Position numbers and translations under genes: made by a program | From: Bimastos eiseni | Taxonomy: Eukaryota; Annelida; Clitellata; Crassiclitellata; Lumbricidae | Length of the DNA: 64,000 nt | Assembly: GCA_959347315.1 (NCBI GenBank) | Contig: OY365808.1 | Span: 3,835,705-3,899,704, forward strand | Direction: 5' to 3' | The notes under the pieces: generated by a model | Databases searched by the model: none | The model's input: only the letters and a program-made list of their open reading frames with translations | What the model was told of the DNA's origin: nothing | In this document: positions 24,056-36,463 of the stretch, piece after piece | Numbering within the stretch: the first letter of the stretch is position 1 | Layout: every line of letters begins with the position of its first letter

Positions 24056-24745
24056 AAGGTGACTGACCGACCGATAAGGCTTTTGTAATGACAGAGTTCC
24101 AACGAAATTGCAGCGTAGAGAGCTTTCAGTGAGAGGGAACGGAGTAAAGTGCCATGCCATATAATATATATATATGTACAACACACACATATGTATGATA
24201 TATTATATATATAGTATATTTATACATTATATATATTATAGGCGAACCATATACTGAGCATTGTGGAAACGACAATTGAAAACAGGTGGCAGCTAAGTGG
24301 AACTTGACTGACACAGACCGTGCTCAAGGGTAATGATACGATGCGAACCATATGAAACCAGTTCCTGATATGTCAACGAGTGTTCGAGGCGCAGAAGGAA
24401 TAATATTATGTCGCTATTATTGACAGTGTTAAAAGTGGCGTAAAGATCAATAACATGAGAAAGGTACTATTCATTTATCCATGATGTTCATTAGATCATC
24501 GTGAGCATTACGAAATCCAGTTTCTGTGGATAGATATTCACAATTGACAGATAGGAAAGTAAGATAAATTTCATGTGATGAACGTGATTACGAGAAAGAG
24601 CCTTTCGTGAGAGGGGATTCGCAGCTACTTCATCCTAGATTTTATAGATAAAATTGAGAGTAGATGGTGTTGCGATAACGCTAGCAGAATAGATCCCAAG
24701 AAAGAAAATACTTCTTTTTAGGAAGATGGCAAACTATGACACATG
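24056..24745. other. Intergenic DNA after the gap
   Basis: Contains TATATA-rich DNA at 24160-24240. The rest is unique and gene-free as far as I can see. Confidence 0.5.
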
Positions 24746-24749
24746 CAAA

Positions 24750-25700
24750 GTCGAGAGAGAGTGAGAGAGAGAGTGAGAGAGAGAGAGTGACACAGAGAGA
24801 GAGTTGGCGAGAGAGTGAGAGTGAGAAAGAGAGTGAGAGAGAGAGTGACACAGAGAGAGAGAGTTGGCGAGAGAGTGAGAGTGAGAAAGAGAGTGAGAGA
24901 GAGAGAGTGAGAGTGAGAGAGAGAGAGAGTGAGAGAGAGAAAGTGAGAGAGAGAGTGAGAGTGAGAGAGAGTGAGAGAGATAAAGCGAGAGAGTTGGCGA
25001 GAGAGTGAGAGTGAGAAAGAGAGTGAGAGAGAGAGAGTGACACAGAGAGAGAGTTGGCGAGAGAGTGAGAGTGAGAAAGAGAGTGAGAGAGTGAGAGTGA
25101 GAAAGAGAGTGAGAAAGAGAGTGAGAGAGAGAGTGAGAGTGAGAGAGAGTGAGAGTGGAGAGAGAGAGTGAGAGAGAGAGTGAGAGAGAGTGAGAGTGAG
25201 AGAGAGAGTGAGAGAGATAAAGCGAGAGAGTTGGCGAGAGAGTGAGAGTGAGAAAGAGAGTGACACAGAGAGAGTGACACAGAGAGAGAGTTGGCGAGAG
25301 AGTGAGAGTGAGAAAGAGAGTGAGAGAGTGAGAGTGAGAAAGAGAGTGAGAAAGAGAGTGAGAGAGAGAGTGAGAGTGAGAGAGAGTGAGAGTGAGAGAG
25401 AGAGTGAGAGAGAGTGAGAGTGAGAGAGAGAGTGAGAGAGATAAAGCGAGAGAGTTGGCGAGAGAGTGAGAGTGTGAGAGAGAGTGAGGGAGAGAGAGTG
25501 AGAGAGAGTGAGAGTGAGAGAGAGAGTGAGAGAGAGAGTGAGAGTGAGAGAGAGAGTGAGAGAGAGAAAGTGAGAGTGAGAGAGAGAGTGAGAGAGAGAG
25601 TGAGCAAGAGAGTGATAGAGAGAGAGGGAGAGAGAGAGTGAGAGAGAGACACACAGAGCGAGACACTGAGAGTGACAGACAGACAGAAAGACAGACACAG
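24750..25700. repeat. GAGAGT satellite-like array with higher-order units
   Basis: About 0.95 kb of GAGAGAGTGAGAGTGAGA with recurrent landmark units GAGAGTTGGCGAGAGAGTGA, GTGACACAGAGAGAG and GATAAAGCGAGAG. The landmarks recur at irregular spacing, so segments of about 70-220 bp have been duplicated. Very long open frames on both strands (Ser/Leu or Glu/Arg/Ser) are artefacts. Confidence 0.95.
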
Positions 25701-27244
25701 AAAAAAAGAAAAATAGAGGGAGTAAGAAAGAGAGTAAGAAAGACCTGCAATGGATGAGACGAAAATGGATGAGGATATCCAATTAACGAGTCTCGGCCAG
25801 AGAAGTGTTAAACAGAGCCAACTGATGGAGGCGACAAGTGCAGGTCATGGTTAAGGTCATATTTAATGAACGACGTCTCCAGTCTATCCAAACCTTCATT
25901 TCCTCATAGTCTGAAAAATAGGAATCACTTTTCAGTGGTGCTATTGGATCTGGTCGACTGCCGGTCGGTTTCTTCAAAAGACAGTAATTATGTGGGATTA
26001 CATTAACGTCTTTTCAGGACATTCACTGAATTTTGCGATATTTTCTTTTATTATCCGTGAATTGAGTTATTCGTCAAATCTATATCCAAGGCACAGTTCC
26101 TATTTCTTAAGGATTCCAGCTTCCGTTTTCACACGCACAGACAGAGACAAGACAGACAGAGAGAGAAAAACAGACAAATAGACAGACAGACAGCCAGACA
26201 TAGGCATATACATGCTATAGGCCTATATAATGCTCGAACGCTATATAAATCTATAGACACGATACGGCATAGCCTACAACCCTAGCGAGTTCAATTATAA
26301 AATAAATAGTGGGCCTAATGAGAGAAGCTCATTATGAATACCATGATGTGTGGATTTTCTTGCCAACCTTGGTTCTATGGTAGTGAGGTACTATAGTAAA
26401 AGGTTACACCGTTAGTTTCCGAACTACAGAACTTTACATGAAGTTTTCAACTTCTTAATTGTTCATAATAATATTATCTCAGTGTGTTTTTATTACACTC
26501 TGCTCAGCGCCTATGGGCGGCACAGTTCACAGAGCGACAATAATTGGATTTGTAAAAAAATGTCTGTAAAAAGTAATTGATAGCAAATCAGTGGACTAAG
26601 GAAGAAATTTTTAATCATTGTTATGCTGTTAGTAAAGTTTAAACTACTACACTAAGCGAATACTATTTAGTCATTTTCATTTATTTAATTTGTTTAAAAC
26701 AGACTTGTGGTGCTGGTTTCTCCTCCTACGATAATGTATATTAGAAAAAAGTTTAATTACAATATGCAATTTCAATTTTGGGCGGAGCGGCAAAGAAATC
26801 TTGGCCTAGGGCGACGTATAGCTAAATCCATCTCTGAATTTTCCGCGTTTCGCTCTATTCACTATTATCGATATTTGGACGTTTGTCTAGCGCTAAATAA
26901 ATTTTCTGTAATTTACCAGAGTGCATTTGAAATTAACTGAGTAGGTGGCAAGTTAGAGACCTGGCCACCCGCATTCATATGCAAAGTCTAAGAAAACTAA
27001 GTCGCTGCAATTCACACCCATGGCAGCCTCTATTAGATATAGGCCCGCAGGCCTTGCGCATGCTTCTTTATACGAAACAAGTGACCAAACCCTAAATCAT
27101 CATTTATTTTAATAAAATTTTGCCCCTCTAGTTTCTCGATAAGCCTGATTATTCTAGATCCCTGCAAACGTTCGTTATGTGATACCTCTGAGCTGTCAAA
27201 TGGCGCTTACCCACAGTGCAAGAAAGAGGCCCCCCCTTACTCCG
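25701..27244. other. Intergenic DNA
   Basis: GACAGACA repeats at 26130-26200, otherwise unique AT-rich sequence. A frame at 26707-26940 (+) has no recognisable features. Confidence 0.5.
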
Positions 27245-27481
27245 CAGGGGCGGAGACTTAGGGGGACAGTAGGGAACTGTCCCCTTCGAAATTTTAGGTG
27301 CATGGAGGAGATGGAGTTGCCTATATCCCTCGAAATTTCATTTTTCATGAATATTTTAAATTTTAAATTCATACGGTGTTCTACACTATTCATCCATTAT
27401 TGCCGCAATATCATGCTTGGGAATCTAAATTTTGTCGACCTACCCCCCTCCCTCAACCCCAGGGCCAAGTCTCCGCCTATG
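27245..27481. mobile_element. MITE with CAGGGGCGGAGACTT terminal repeats
   Basis: The left end CAGGGGCGGAGACTTAGGGG is matched by the right end AAGTCTCCGCCTATG (inverted CATAGGCGGAGACTT). The G-rich left and C-rich right subterminal parts (CCTACCCCCCTCCCTC) are also inverted relatives. Length is 237 bp with no transposase. I see no clear target duplication. Confidence 0.55.
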
Positions 27482-27574
27482 CTACGGTGAATAATCCCGC
27501 CATTTTGTTGAGTCGTTAGAGGCATTCAGACAAACTGTTGTTTACATTTCGAGTTCTAGTATCATTATCACCCA

Positions 27575-27645
27575 AAGCAGAGGGATTTGAACTCGAGTTG
27601 CATTGGCAATGTGCTAACTGGTTTCCACTTGGCCATAATGCCATG
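27575..27645 (-). mobile_element. tRNA-like SINE remnant
   Basis: The minus strand reads TGGCCAAGTGG (A box) and, about 40 bases later, GAGTTCAAATCC (B box), ending CTCTGCTTTGGG. The A and B boxes match consensus well, but there is no full acceptor stem. Confidence 0.5.
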
Positions 27646-27867
27646 TAAATGATGACCAGACGACGGGTATGGACGTCCACAGGGTCGATAGTAAAGTGTA
27701 GTCCCCGGGGTCACCACGGTCAGCCGCGGCTGGTAGAAGAGCTCAAGTCAAACCCAGTCGCTAAGCTATCGACTGCTAAATGATGACGGCATAACGTTAA
27801 GGCTTCGGATTATGCTGACCATGTGTTGTAAAAGAAAACTCGTTTATCTAGCGTCGACAGCAGTTGA

Positions 27868-28365
<498 letters not shown>

Positions 28366-29739
28366 CGAATCGAACAACCTCTCTGACTATCGGCAGAAAC
28401 AAATCTAACTTATATGGCAGCGTAGAAACGTTGTATTGGATGATGGAAAGGGCGATCATAGATGGTATTGCCTCTAACAGGTAGACTGCACCTACGGATG
28501 AAATTAGGACAGAGATGAGCGCTAAGACACTGCCTGGATGAGTAAATTTTTAAACATTGGGTAACTATTTTAGCCGGGGATGGGTCGGGAGCGCTCTTGA
28601 GTGGATATTCTTGAAGAGGCGCTATATAAATCCTTCAAACGAACTAGTCTAGGGGCAATAATGTGTTTTAATTAAAAAATTAATGATTTTTAATATTTAT
28701 TTCTACATTTTGTCAGTAACAATGATTATTCTCATTTGAATTGTAAAAATTGGTGCATCTGTGTTTAGCAAAGTAGTGCGGTGATATGAGTCAGGTGTGG
28801 TTAAAAATTTATATATAGCATACAATTTAAGCCATTTTGCCATCTGCCTACGAAAAGGTTTTTAAATTGGTGGAAATTTGACGAAGTTCTGACAGAAAAA
28901 ATTTGGTACAGTTTATTATGAGACACGGTGTAGATGCTTTGCCTATTTTGGCAAATAATATTAGTATACGTTACGGATAGTTTGCCTTTTGAAGACTATT
29001 TTGGCAAATATTTCTTGTTTCACTACTCTCTGCGTTGAGGCCACGGAGGGTTAGTTATTTGCACGAGGGGTAATTTTCTTAGGGGGCTAAAGGCCGGAGG
29101 GGGTTACTGCCCAGAGGCTTTTTAACCTGGAACCGTGCAAACCAAAATGGTCCAAAAAAGAAGATAATAGTCAGATTTGTTAAACTGGATCCTGAATGCG
29201 AGAATCTGCAGCAAAACAATTCTTGTAATAAATTAGTTTTTCTTTTTTCCATAATTCGAAGTGTTTTCTACCATTCCCAACAAATCGGAATAATCCAGGG
29301 TTGATTAATAAAAACAACAATACTAATAAACAACGCAGTTGTACGAAAAAAAGGACTAATGAATCTTCTTGATAACGAACCGTTCCACGATGAATCTTTC
29401 ACTTCCATATTAAATATAAATGATATTGAATTCTAAAATAATGTAATGTTCTGACTATTTCATGATTTGTATTTCAATGGGATGAATGGGTTGTGACGTG
29501 CAATGTACATTGGAGTGGAGTCAGTGGGTGCCAAGTGATTATATGCACAGCCCAATGAGCCTGTTGGGATAGAGACCAGCCCTGGAGGTACTGCTCAGAT
29601 AGAATCGTTTTTCCTGAATGAACCTATACAAGAACCTGAGTCCATTCCCGCGACTTTGCTATGCTACAAATCGGGTGAGTCGACACTTCGAAGTGTGATC
29701 GGTTGTCAAGACAGCGGAAAGGCGTTGACTGATTGTAAC
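28366..29739. other. Intergenic AT-rich DNA
   Basis: No gene is supported. Contains one GCGCTATATAAAT motif (28620) and otherwise unique sequence. Confidence 0.5.
28595..28640 (+). repeat. GCGCTATATAAAT motif copies (SINE/MITE tails)
   Basis: TTGAAGAGGCGCTATATAAA at 28608-28630 recurs in near form at 58375-58395, 45180-45195, 16925-16945 and 17560-17580, and inverted at 7180-7195. Several copies are followed by ATTG or ATT repeats. I read these as tails of one old mobile family. Confidence 0.5.
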
Positions 29740-30440
29740 AGAGAAGATGCAGGGAAGGTGGAGAAGGAAGAGAGGTTGGAAGGAGAGGGAAAAGGACGAG
29801 AAATAGATAGTATGAGGAGGAGCTGGAAGAGGATTAATCTGGGTGGATTGGAAGGATGGATTCGTAGTAGGAGAAGAAGAAAAGAAATAGAAGGAGAAAT
29901 GGGGATGATAGGAGTAGGAAGATGAAGACGAGCTGGAGAAAAAGCAGGAATTAGGTATAAGAGGAGGAGGAGGAGGTGAAAGACAGGAATAGTGGAAGAC
30001 GGAAGAGGAGGAGTACGTTAAGAGAGTTATAGGAAGAGGCGGAGTAGAAAGAAGAGGAAAGAGAGACTAAGTGGAATGTGAGAGTTGGGAAGTAGATATT
30101 AGAAGGAGAAAATTAATAGGAGGAGATAAACAGGACTAGAGGAATTTGAAGAAGCGGAGGTAACAAAACATAGAAAAACGGGGATAGAAAGAAAGGGAAG
30201 ATTAGGACGGAGAGGAGATAACATAATAGTGTATGGAATAGGAATGGGAGGAGTTGGTAGAAGAGAAGAGACAGGATGAAAAACTTATATGAAGAGTAAG
30301 AAGAAGAGGATGAGGTGGAAGATGAAACCAGGAATAAAATGAGTAGGAAAAAGGAATTGAAGATGAAAACAGGAACAGGTGGAGTAGGAACAAGAGGATG
30401 AGGATGAGATGAAACAAGAACAGGACGAGTAGGAGGAAAG
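29740..30440. repeat. Purine-rich (A/G) degenerate tract
   Basis: About 700 bp strongly biased to A and G on the plus strand (AGGAGGAG, GAAGAGGA, GGAATAGG units) without a fixed period. Lys/Glu/Gly or Pro/Ser/Phe-rich frames are by-products. Confidence 0.85.
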
Positions 30441-31010
30441 GGGTTAGGGATTATTCCTGCAGTAACCAAATGGTCAGCCACCGAGAACGCCTACATGAAA
30501 TCATATTGGTTCTGATCCAGATAATAATGACCCTCACGAGGACTTTAACAACTCAGTTGGGTTTTATGACAGACCATTTACTTCCACATGCACTCAAATC
30601 TATAATTTCGACCGATCATCAGAATCTCATGCATGCATAGTATCACACAACTTGCCATCAATGAGCGATTTCTATGCATTCATCCATATGCTATATTGGC
30701 TCCATGATATGGACGTAAATTGCGAAGTATATCGCAGCGCAAATTAGGTTAGGATGAGCGTCGTCAACGAACGTTTTTGCCGAATAATATTGTTCCAGCT
30801 GTAGCAGTGAAATGGCAAAACCGCGATGTGAAGTGAACGTCAATTTCGTCCATGTCATACGAATCAGTTTAAAGCAATAGCCATTTGTTGAGTTTCGTGC
30901 GTGGGTCTAGCTTTTCTAGCGTGGGCGTTCAAAGCTGATCCTGATATGTGAGGGTCAGAATATAAATACCCAACGGTAGGCCCTATATATGTACCTTAAG
31001 AGTATCCAAT

Positions 31011-31011
<1 letters not shown>
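30441..31011. other. Intergenic DNA
   Basis: No supported feature. Confidence 0.5.
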
Positions 31012-31085
<74 letters not shown>

Positions 31086-31162
31086 CACACACACGAACGC
31101 ACGCACGCGCACACACACATGCACTCACACACATTCTCTCTCTCTCTCTCTCTCTCTCTCGC
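31012..31162. repeat. (CA)n followed by (CT)n
   Basis: About 65 bp of pure CA from 31013, then an interrupted CA/CG part (31078-31130) and a TCTC tract at 31134-31162. Confidence 0.97.
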
Positions 31163-32815
31163 TCTCGTGCAATCACCAAATTCATTTCTAATCTGATCCA
31201 GTCCGATCCAAGATGTCTCGTAATTATCTGGTCTCCACAGAGCAACGGGCGGTCTATGAAGCTTGAGGGACTACATGTAATCTGATGCTTTTGCATACAG
31301 ACTTCTGAGGAATTGACGCTGATTAATCGAAACAGTGTTTTGTCTTTTCCTGACGTTGTGTTGACTTAAATTCAACTCGTCTGCTACTGGTTGTGCTGTC
31401 GCCAATAACAAACTCAAGGCTGTTGCATTTTAGCTGATTTTTGAGCCTGGCTACAACTCCAGACTCTTTTCCGACCATAACAAGATAACCGTCTGATGCA
31501 AATTATACGAACTTATAGAAATAGTCGCCATTGAACGAACCGTTCTTTGTGCATTTTAATAGAGCATCGATAACACTATTTCAGCCAGATCAAGGACCAT
31601 GAAACGTGAATTTTATAGCTTATCATTGATTATGTTATTTATGGTGCAGACTAAACTCAAAACTCAAGCAGGACTATAGCTCCACAGCAGTGTGAAAAAC
31701 ATTAGAATCATTGCAACAAGATTAATGCATACAGAAGCTGCAGATTAACTTATTTATGAAGGTGGATAGTCAAAGGAAGAGAGATACTGTCTAGGAAATG
31801 GTCATGGCCTTATTCTGTGGGACAATTTGCATGGCCACTTAATGGTCTACATGCTAATAGCAACGCCTGTTTTTCAATTTATGCCAAGTACTTCGTCATT
31901 GAATACGTAGTTGCAGACTGTCAATTGCGAAGAATATTTCTAATTCCTATGTTTTATTCTGATTATTCTTGTCTTTGAATCCACACGATTATGTAGAATG
32001 CTGTTTATAACTCACAATGCGGTGTGAATTAAAGTCGATAATTACTTACTTATTCAAATAAAACAGCAAGCTGCCATAAATTCATTAGCCTCCTTTCCGA
32101 ACATTGTGAATAAATGCCTGAACGCAAAGTAGACTTTCTTCCCTTGACAACCTTGACCAAAAATCGCGGTGTAGTGGACATCTCAGATATATAGTTACAT
32201 CATTGTACCGCTCTTGTAGGTGTGTGTGTGTGTAACACTGTGTGTGCATGTGTGGGTGTGTTTTAAGGTCACCGTGGGTAAGTACATTGTCGGACGTATA
32301 GTTTACGCATAAGCATGAAGAATGTGGGCTTCAAACGACGAAGACAAGCAACGATAACACGAGGCAGACGGTAATTGGCGTCGATTCAAACTTAGTCAAT
32401 GCTAAGAGGCAAACACACAGACAGAAGAACACAGAGGTACACATAGAAGAACACAGAGGTACACAGAGAAAGACATAGAGGGACACGTTAAAGGACCCGA
32501 TGATCTCTCTTCCTAAGATCACATTCATATCCGATAAGGATTTACGAGGTCGATCGACTTCCAATAAGATATTGACGAGGAAACATGATCGATACGCTGA
32601 TTAAGCTTAGACGGCTGATCGATGGGTCTTTCGCTATCCGCTGATTTCAAATACCTAACACAAAGTAACCCTCTCTCTTTCTCAAATGCGTCGGTCAAAA
32701 TTATTACGAAGCAATACAAAGGCTTGAAAATCTTCGAAATTTCTCAGGGTCAGAGAGAGGTCGCGTCATAATGATTAGCTTAGCAATTTGCACCACATGG
32801 AATCATGACGAAGTT
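31163..32815. other. Intergenic DNA
   Basis: A (TG)n-like stretch at 32220-32262 and degenerate ACACAGAGGTACACAGAGAA units at 32410-32485. No gene is supported. Confidence 0.5.
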
Positions 32816-33110
32816 TAAGAGGGAGAAGAAAAAGAAGAAAAAGAAGAAGAAGAAGAAGGAAAAGAAGAAAAAGAATACGAGGAGGAGGAAGAAGAAGAAG
32901 ACAAGGAAGGAGGAGGAGAGAAGGAAAGAAGGAAAACAAGATGAACAGGAGGAGGAGGAGAAAGAAGAGGAAGAAGATGTAAAAGGAGGAGAAGGAGTAA
33001 GAAGAGGATAAAAAAGAAGGAGGAGGAGAAAGAAGAAGAAGACAAAGAAGGTTGAGGAGAGAACGAGAACAAGGAGTAGACAGAGATGAATAAAAAAAAA
33101 AACAATTTGA
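32816..33110. repeat. (GAA)/(GAG) purine tract
   Basis: AAGAAGAAGAAGAAGG and GGAGGAGG units on the plus strand. Frames are low-complexity artefacts. Confidence 0.93.
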
Positions 33111-33424
33111 AGAGTAGTCACTTGTATGTATATAACTGGCTATTTATATAGCGCTTTCTAAGAATGTCTCGAAGGCTCTTCTACTTACCGTCATTTTCAT
33201 ATGACATCTTAGGCTGTTTAGATCAATACAGGGTTAGAATAATCGATTACAGATTAAATTTGATCTCTTTTAAAGTATGACCTTTCTTGATTTCCTGCCT
33301 ATAATGAATGACAATCAGAGATTTTTTATCCTGTTTGGAGATGGATATTGTGATTGCTCTAAAGGCTGACTGATAAACTGATTTCTCGAAGGAGTGACAG
33401 CTAGAGCACATGACGGACTGCGTG

Positions 33425-33828
33425 ACAGACTGTGTGTGTGTGTGGGTGTTTGTGTGTGTGTTTGTATTTGTGTGTTTGCGTGTGTGTGCGTGCGTGACAG
33501 ATTGAATGGCCAGCAGGCTTATAGCCGGACAGCCTGACTTACTGACTACCTAACTGGCTGACTGACTGATTAGCTGACTCACTATACAGTTTGCTTGCTT
33601 GAATGGCTGACTGGTTTCTTGATTGATTGATTAATAGACTATATCTATCCTGGATTCCTGGTTGATTTAGTGACTGACAGGTATCTTGATTGACTGACTG
33701 GATGACTGGCTGACTGAGTGGCTGATCAAGCGTATGCCAGGCTGTGTGATAGATTGGATGGCCAGTTAGCTGATAGCCAGCCTGCCAGATTGACTGTCTA
33801 ATTGCCCAACTGGTTGTCTGATACCTAA
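33425..33828. repeat. (TG)n and GACTGGCT-type tetranucleotide repeats
   Basis: TGTG tract at 33430-33500, then degenerate CTGACTGACTGG, TTGATTGATTGA and TGGCTGACTGAG units up to the end of the receptor exon. These lie in the 3' flank or UTR of the receptor gene. Confidence 0.85.
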
Positions 33829-34160
33829 CTAATCGACCGACTGGTGACGTAAAGTATACCTGAGTAGAACCGACCTGTCCTGCTTCGACTTTCTGCAGAC
33901 GTGAAATGCTCCGTAGATGAGCGGATTGACCATTGAGTTGGCCATTCCACAGAAGAAGATCCACATTCCGTATTTGTTGTCTATGATGTTCGTTTCACCA
34001 GCGAACGTGTGAACAATGAACATCACTTGGTAGGGAGTCCAACAGGCGATGAATGCGAGGACGATGACGGTTGTCATACGAAGAGATTTCACCTTCGCCT
34101 TGCACAGCAGCTGGCTACGAACGGGACCGCGTGACAGGGTGTGTATGTTGCTCTTGCACT
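33829..34160 (-). CDS. GnRH/corazonin/AKH-type GPCR, TM6-TM7 and C-tail exon
   Basis: This exon follows the 37.3 kb exon of the same receptor. It begins with two bases that complete a split codon left by the upstream phase 1 donor, so the two exons join in frame. About 109 further residues contain a basic KAKVKSLRM stretch before TM6, TM6 with CWTPY (about residues 39-43), a loop, TM7 with NPLIYG (78-83, the NPxxY position), and a polar tail. NPLIYG rather than DPLIYG points away from the mammalian type I GnRHR. The reading frame closes at TAG 33829-33831. A donor-like CAG|GTATAC at 33854-33860 could instead splice to another C-tail exon, so the last 8-10 residues are uncertain. The acceptor ends in TGTCTGTCACAG and is preceded by a GAT/GAC triplet array, not a pyrimidine tract. 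Confidence 0.88.
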
Positions 34161-34162
34161 CT

Positions 34163-34430
34163 GTGACAGACATCGTCATCATCATCATGGTCATCGTGAT
34201 CGTCATCAATATCGTCGTTAATATTGTCATCAGAATCCTTGTCGTCGTCATCAGAATCATCACGGTCATCATCATCATTGTCATTATCACCGTCATCATC
34301 ATCGCCGTCGTCGTTGTCATCACTAGTGATGTCGTCACCATCGTCTAAGTCATTATATAGTCGTCGTCGTCGTCGTAAGCGTCATCATAATCATCAATAT
34401 CGTTGTCGTTTCATCATCATAATGACCATC
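34163..34430. repeat. (ATC)/(GTC) triplet array at receptor intron end
   Basis: Plus-strand ATCATCATC and GTCGTCGTC units, which read GAT/GAC on the transcript strand. The array ends within about 10 bases of the splice acceptor at 34161-34162. Confidence 0.93.
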
Positions 34431-35965
34431 ACAATTTCAATTTTCAATTCATTTCAATTAAATTTTATTTGGTAACCGAAAATACGAAAGAATGATAAAC
34501 AACAAGTTTTCAAAAATGAATAATCTGATTACATAGAGGAATAAAAAGGCGTCATAGACCCGCTAACCAGGGGCCCGATGTAGAATCTATAAACTGGCGA
34601 TGGGCTATTAATAAAGTTCACAAATCAGGTATGCAGCAATAGATAGAAGTTAATCTGAACTAATGCCTTAACTAAGGCCTCATTGCAGCCACTGAATAGA
34701 TACAGAAAAAAACATTCAATGCTTAGAGGTGTCTTCTAGCCAATAGAGACGGCGTTTATTTTGAAATAATCTAACGTTTGATTGGTGTTGAATATTATAT
34801 GTTGGGAGAAGATTGCATTAATGGGATACAGTACATTGAATGGAAAACAATCAAGTATTTGTGTGTGCATAAGGAGGGTCGTAGGATGTCGAGTTTCCTG
34901 CTCGATTGGAGTGGCGATCACAGGTGAGACCAAAAAGTTATTAAAACATGTGGTAATAACCCATAATTATAGCGATACATAAACTCTCCTATTTACATCC
35001 GCCTGATTTTATTAACACTCAACAACCCATTTTTTAAATACTGAGAAGTGTGTGGTCAATAAGGGACGTTTGCTATATATCAGCCTTTTTTGAAGGGTGG
35101 TGAGTTCCTTAAGATTAGAACTATAAGTCGGGGTCCAAGTTAAATTTCAATAAGTCAAGTATGGATAGATGAAAGAATAATAAAGTGTAGTCCGGATAGA
35201 GAGGGAATCAATATGGATGAGCGAAAGAGTATTCCAATATCTTTGGTTATTTTATTAGAGATATTATTTATGTGTTCTTTCCAATAGAGGTGCTGAGCGA
35301 TGTATACTCCCAGCAATTTGGTAGAGACTACTTGCGTGATGGGGTCCCTTCAGCCAGTAAGATGGGATTTTCTGGGGGACATTACATTCTATGAGACCTA
35401 ATAGGATGTATTTTGTTTTATCTCGATTCTATACTGAGTTTTAGTTTGTTCGACCGAAACCAATCAGCTACTTTGAAAAGTTCAGAATTAACATTTTGAA
35501 ATAGAGCATCAATTGATTTATGAGAATGAAACATATTGTAATCATCATCAAATAATACAAAATACATAAAAGAGGATACATTGGGCAAATCATTAACATA
35601 GATTAAAAACATGAGCGGGCCAATATTGGAACCTTGAGGTATCCTATGGTAAATGGATCGTTATACCCAAAGACAATCATTAACTGAGAAAATTTGAAGC
35701 GCTTTTCACGATAGCGTGCAAAACCAATTTAGCTGTGCGCCTCTAATTCCGTAGGTACTGAGTTTTATCCTGTATACATGGTTAATAAAGGCATATAGGT
35801 GGAACGGTCCTGTTGGAATTCATGTGTAGATGGAAATAACATCCCTTTTTTGTTACAAAGGGAGCATACATTAATTTTTCAAAAACCTTTGAGAAAAAAG
35901 GAAGGATAAACTGAAAAACTCTTCAATCGGTTCAATTTAAGATTCTTCTCCATTCATTAAGTTGA
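34430..35965 (-). mobile_element. Decayed CR1/jockey-like LINE inside receptor intron
   Basis: On the minus strand, several frames together show the order of a non-LTR reverse transcriptase. First comes FFSKVFEKLM (about 35880-35930), then YGIRGAQLNWF (about 35700-35770). Next are IPQGSNIGPL and FLIYVNDLP (35575-35645), a degraded active site LFDDD in place of FADD, and SNKLKLSI (about 35420-35450). Then come LLGVYIAQHLYWKEHINNIS (about 35240-35330) and a C-terminal region (34740-34990). The 3' end is an AATAAAATTTAATTGAAATG-like tail at about 34430-34470. Multiple frameshifts and stops show it is dead. It lies in the same orientation as the host receptor gene, between its two exons. The clade (CR1, L2, jockey or Rex1) is not resolved. 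Confidence 0.8.
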
Positions 35966-36171
35966 AGCAATTGATTTATGTTTGAACGCAATGCTGCCCT
36001 TAGATCGACCTAATATCAATTAGTTTCTAAAGGTGGCCCGAACGCCCCTACTAGCATCAGTAGTGCCAGTACAAATCCTGATACAAGGATGAGGGTGTCA
36101 TTACAAATACGTTATTATGTCCTCATATAATTTCATCTTTTCTCTTGATACTTTACGCTGCCTCTCCTGGT

Positions 36172-36341
36172 CTATTCTAAAATTAAATCTAGTGATATTA
36201 TTTGTCTATTCTAAAATTAAATCTAGTGATATTATTTGTCTATTCTAAAATTAAATCTAGTGATATTATTTGTCTATTCTAAAATTAAATCTAGTGATAT
36301 TATTTGTCTATTCTAAAATTAAATCTAGTGATATTATTTGT
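36172..36341. repeat. Five perfect 34-bp tandem units
   Basis: The unit CTATTCTAAAATTAAATCTA plus GTGATATTATTTGT repeats five times without a mismatch (starts 36172, 36206, 36240, 36274, 36308). It lies within the receptor intron. Confidence 0.97.
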
Positions 36342-36463
36342 AGACATAAGCTACTGGTCATTTGAAGTTAGCTCCAACAACGTACGCCTGATACATTGCA
36401 AAAGATTAACGCAATGTAAATGTACCCCTACATTGACATAGTATTACGTTCCATTGTTTCAGC

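Noticed and set aside
23725..24190. Frames running across the N gap
   Set aside because: Undetermined bases create artificial openness.
24681..25782. Very long open frames (over 300 codons) rich in Ser/Leu or Glu/Arg
   Set aside because: They arise from the GAGAGT array, are open in several frames on both strands, and contain no non-repeat sequence.
33539..33964. Gln/Ser-rich minus frame of 141 codons
   Set aside because: Translation of the GACTGGCT-type repeat overlapping the receptor exon in a different frame.
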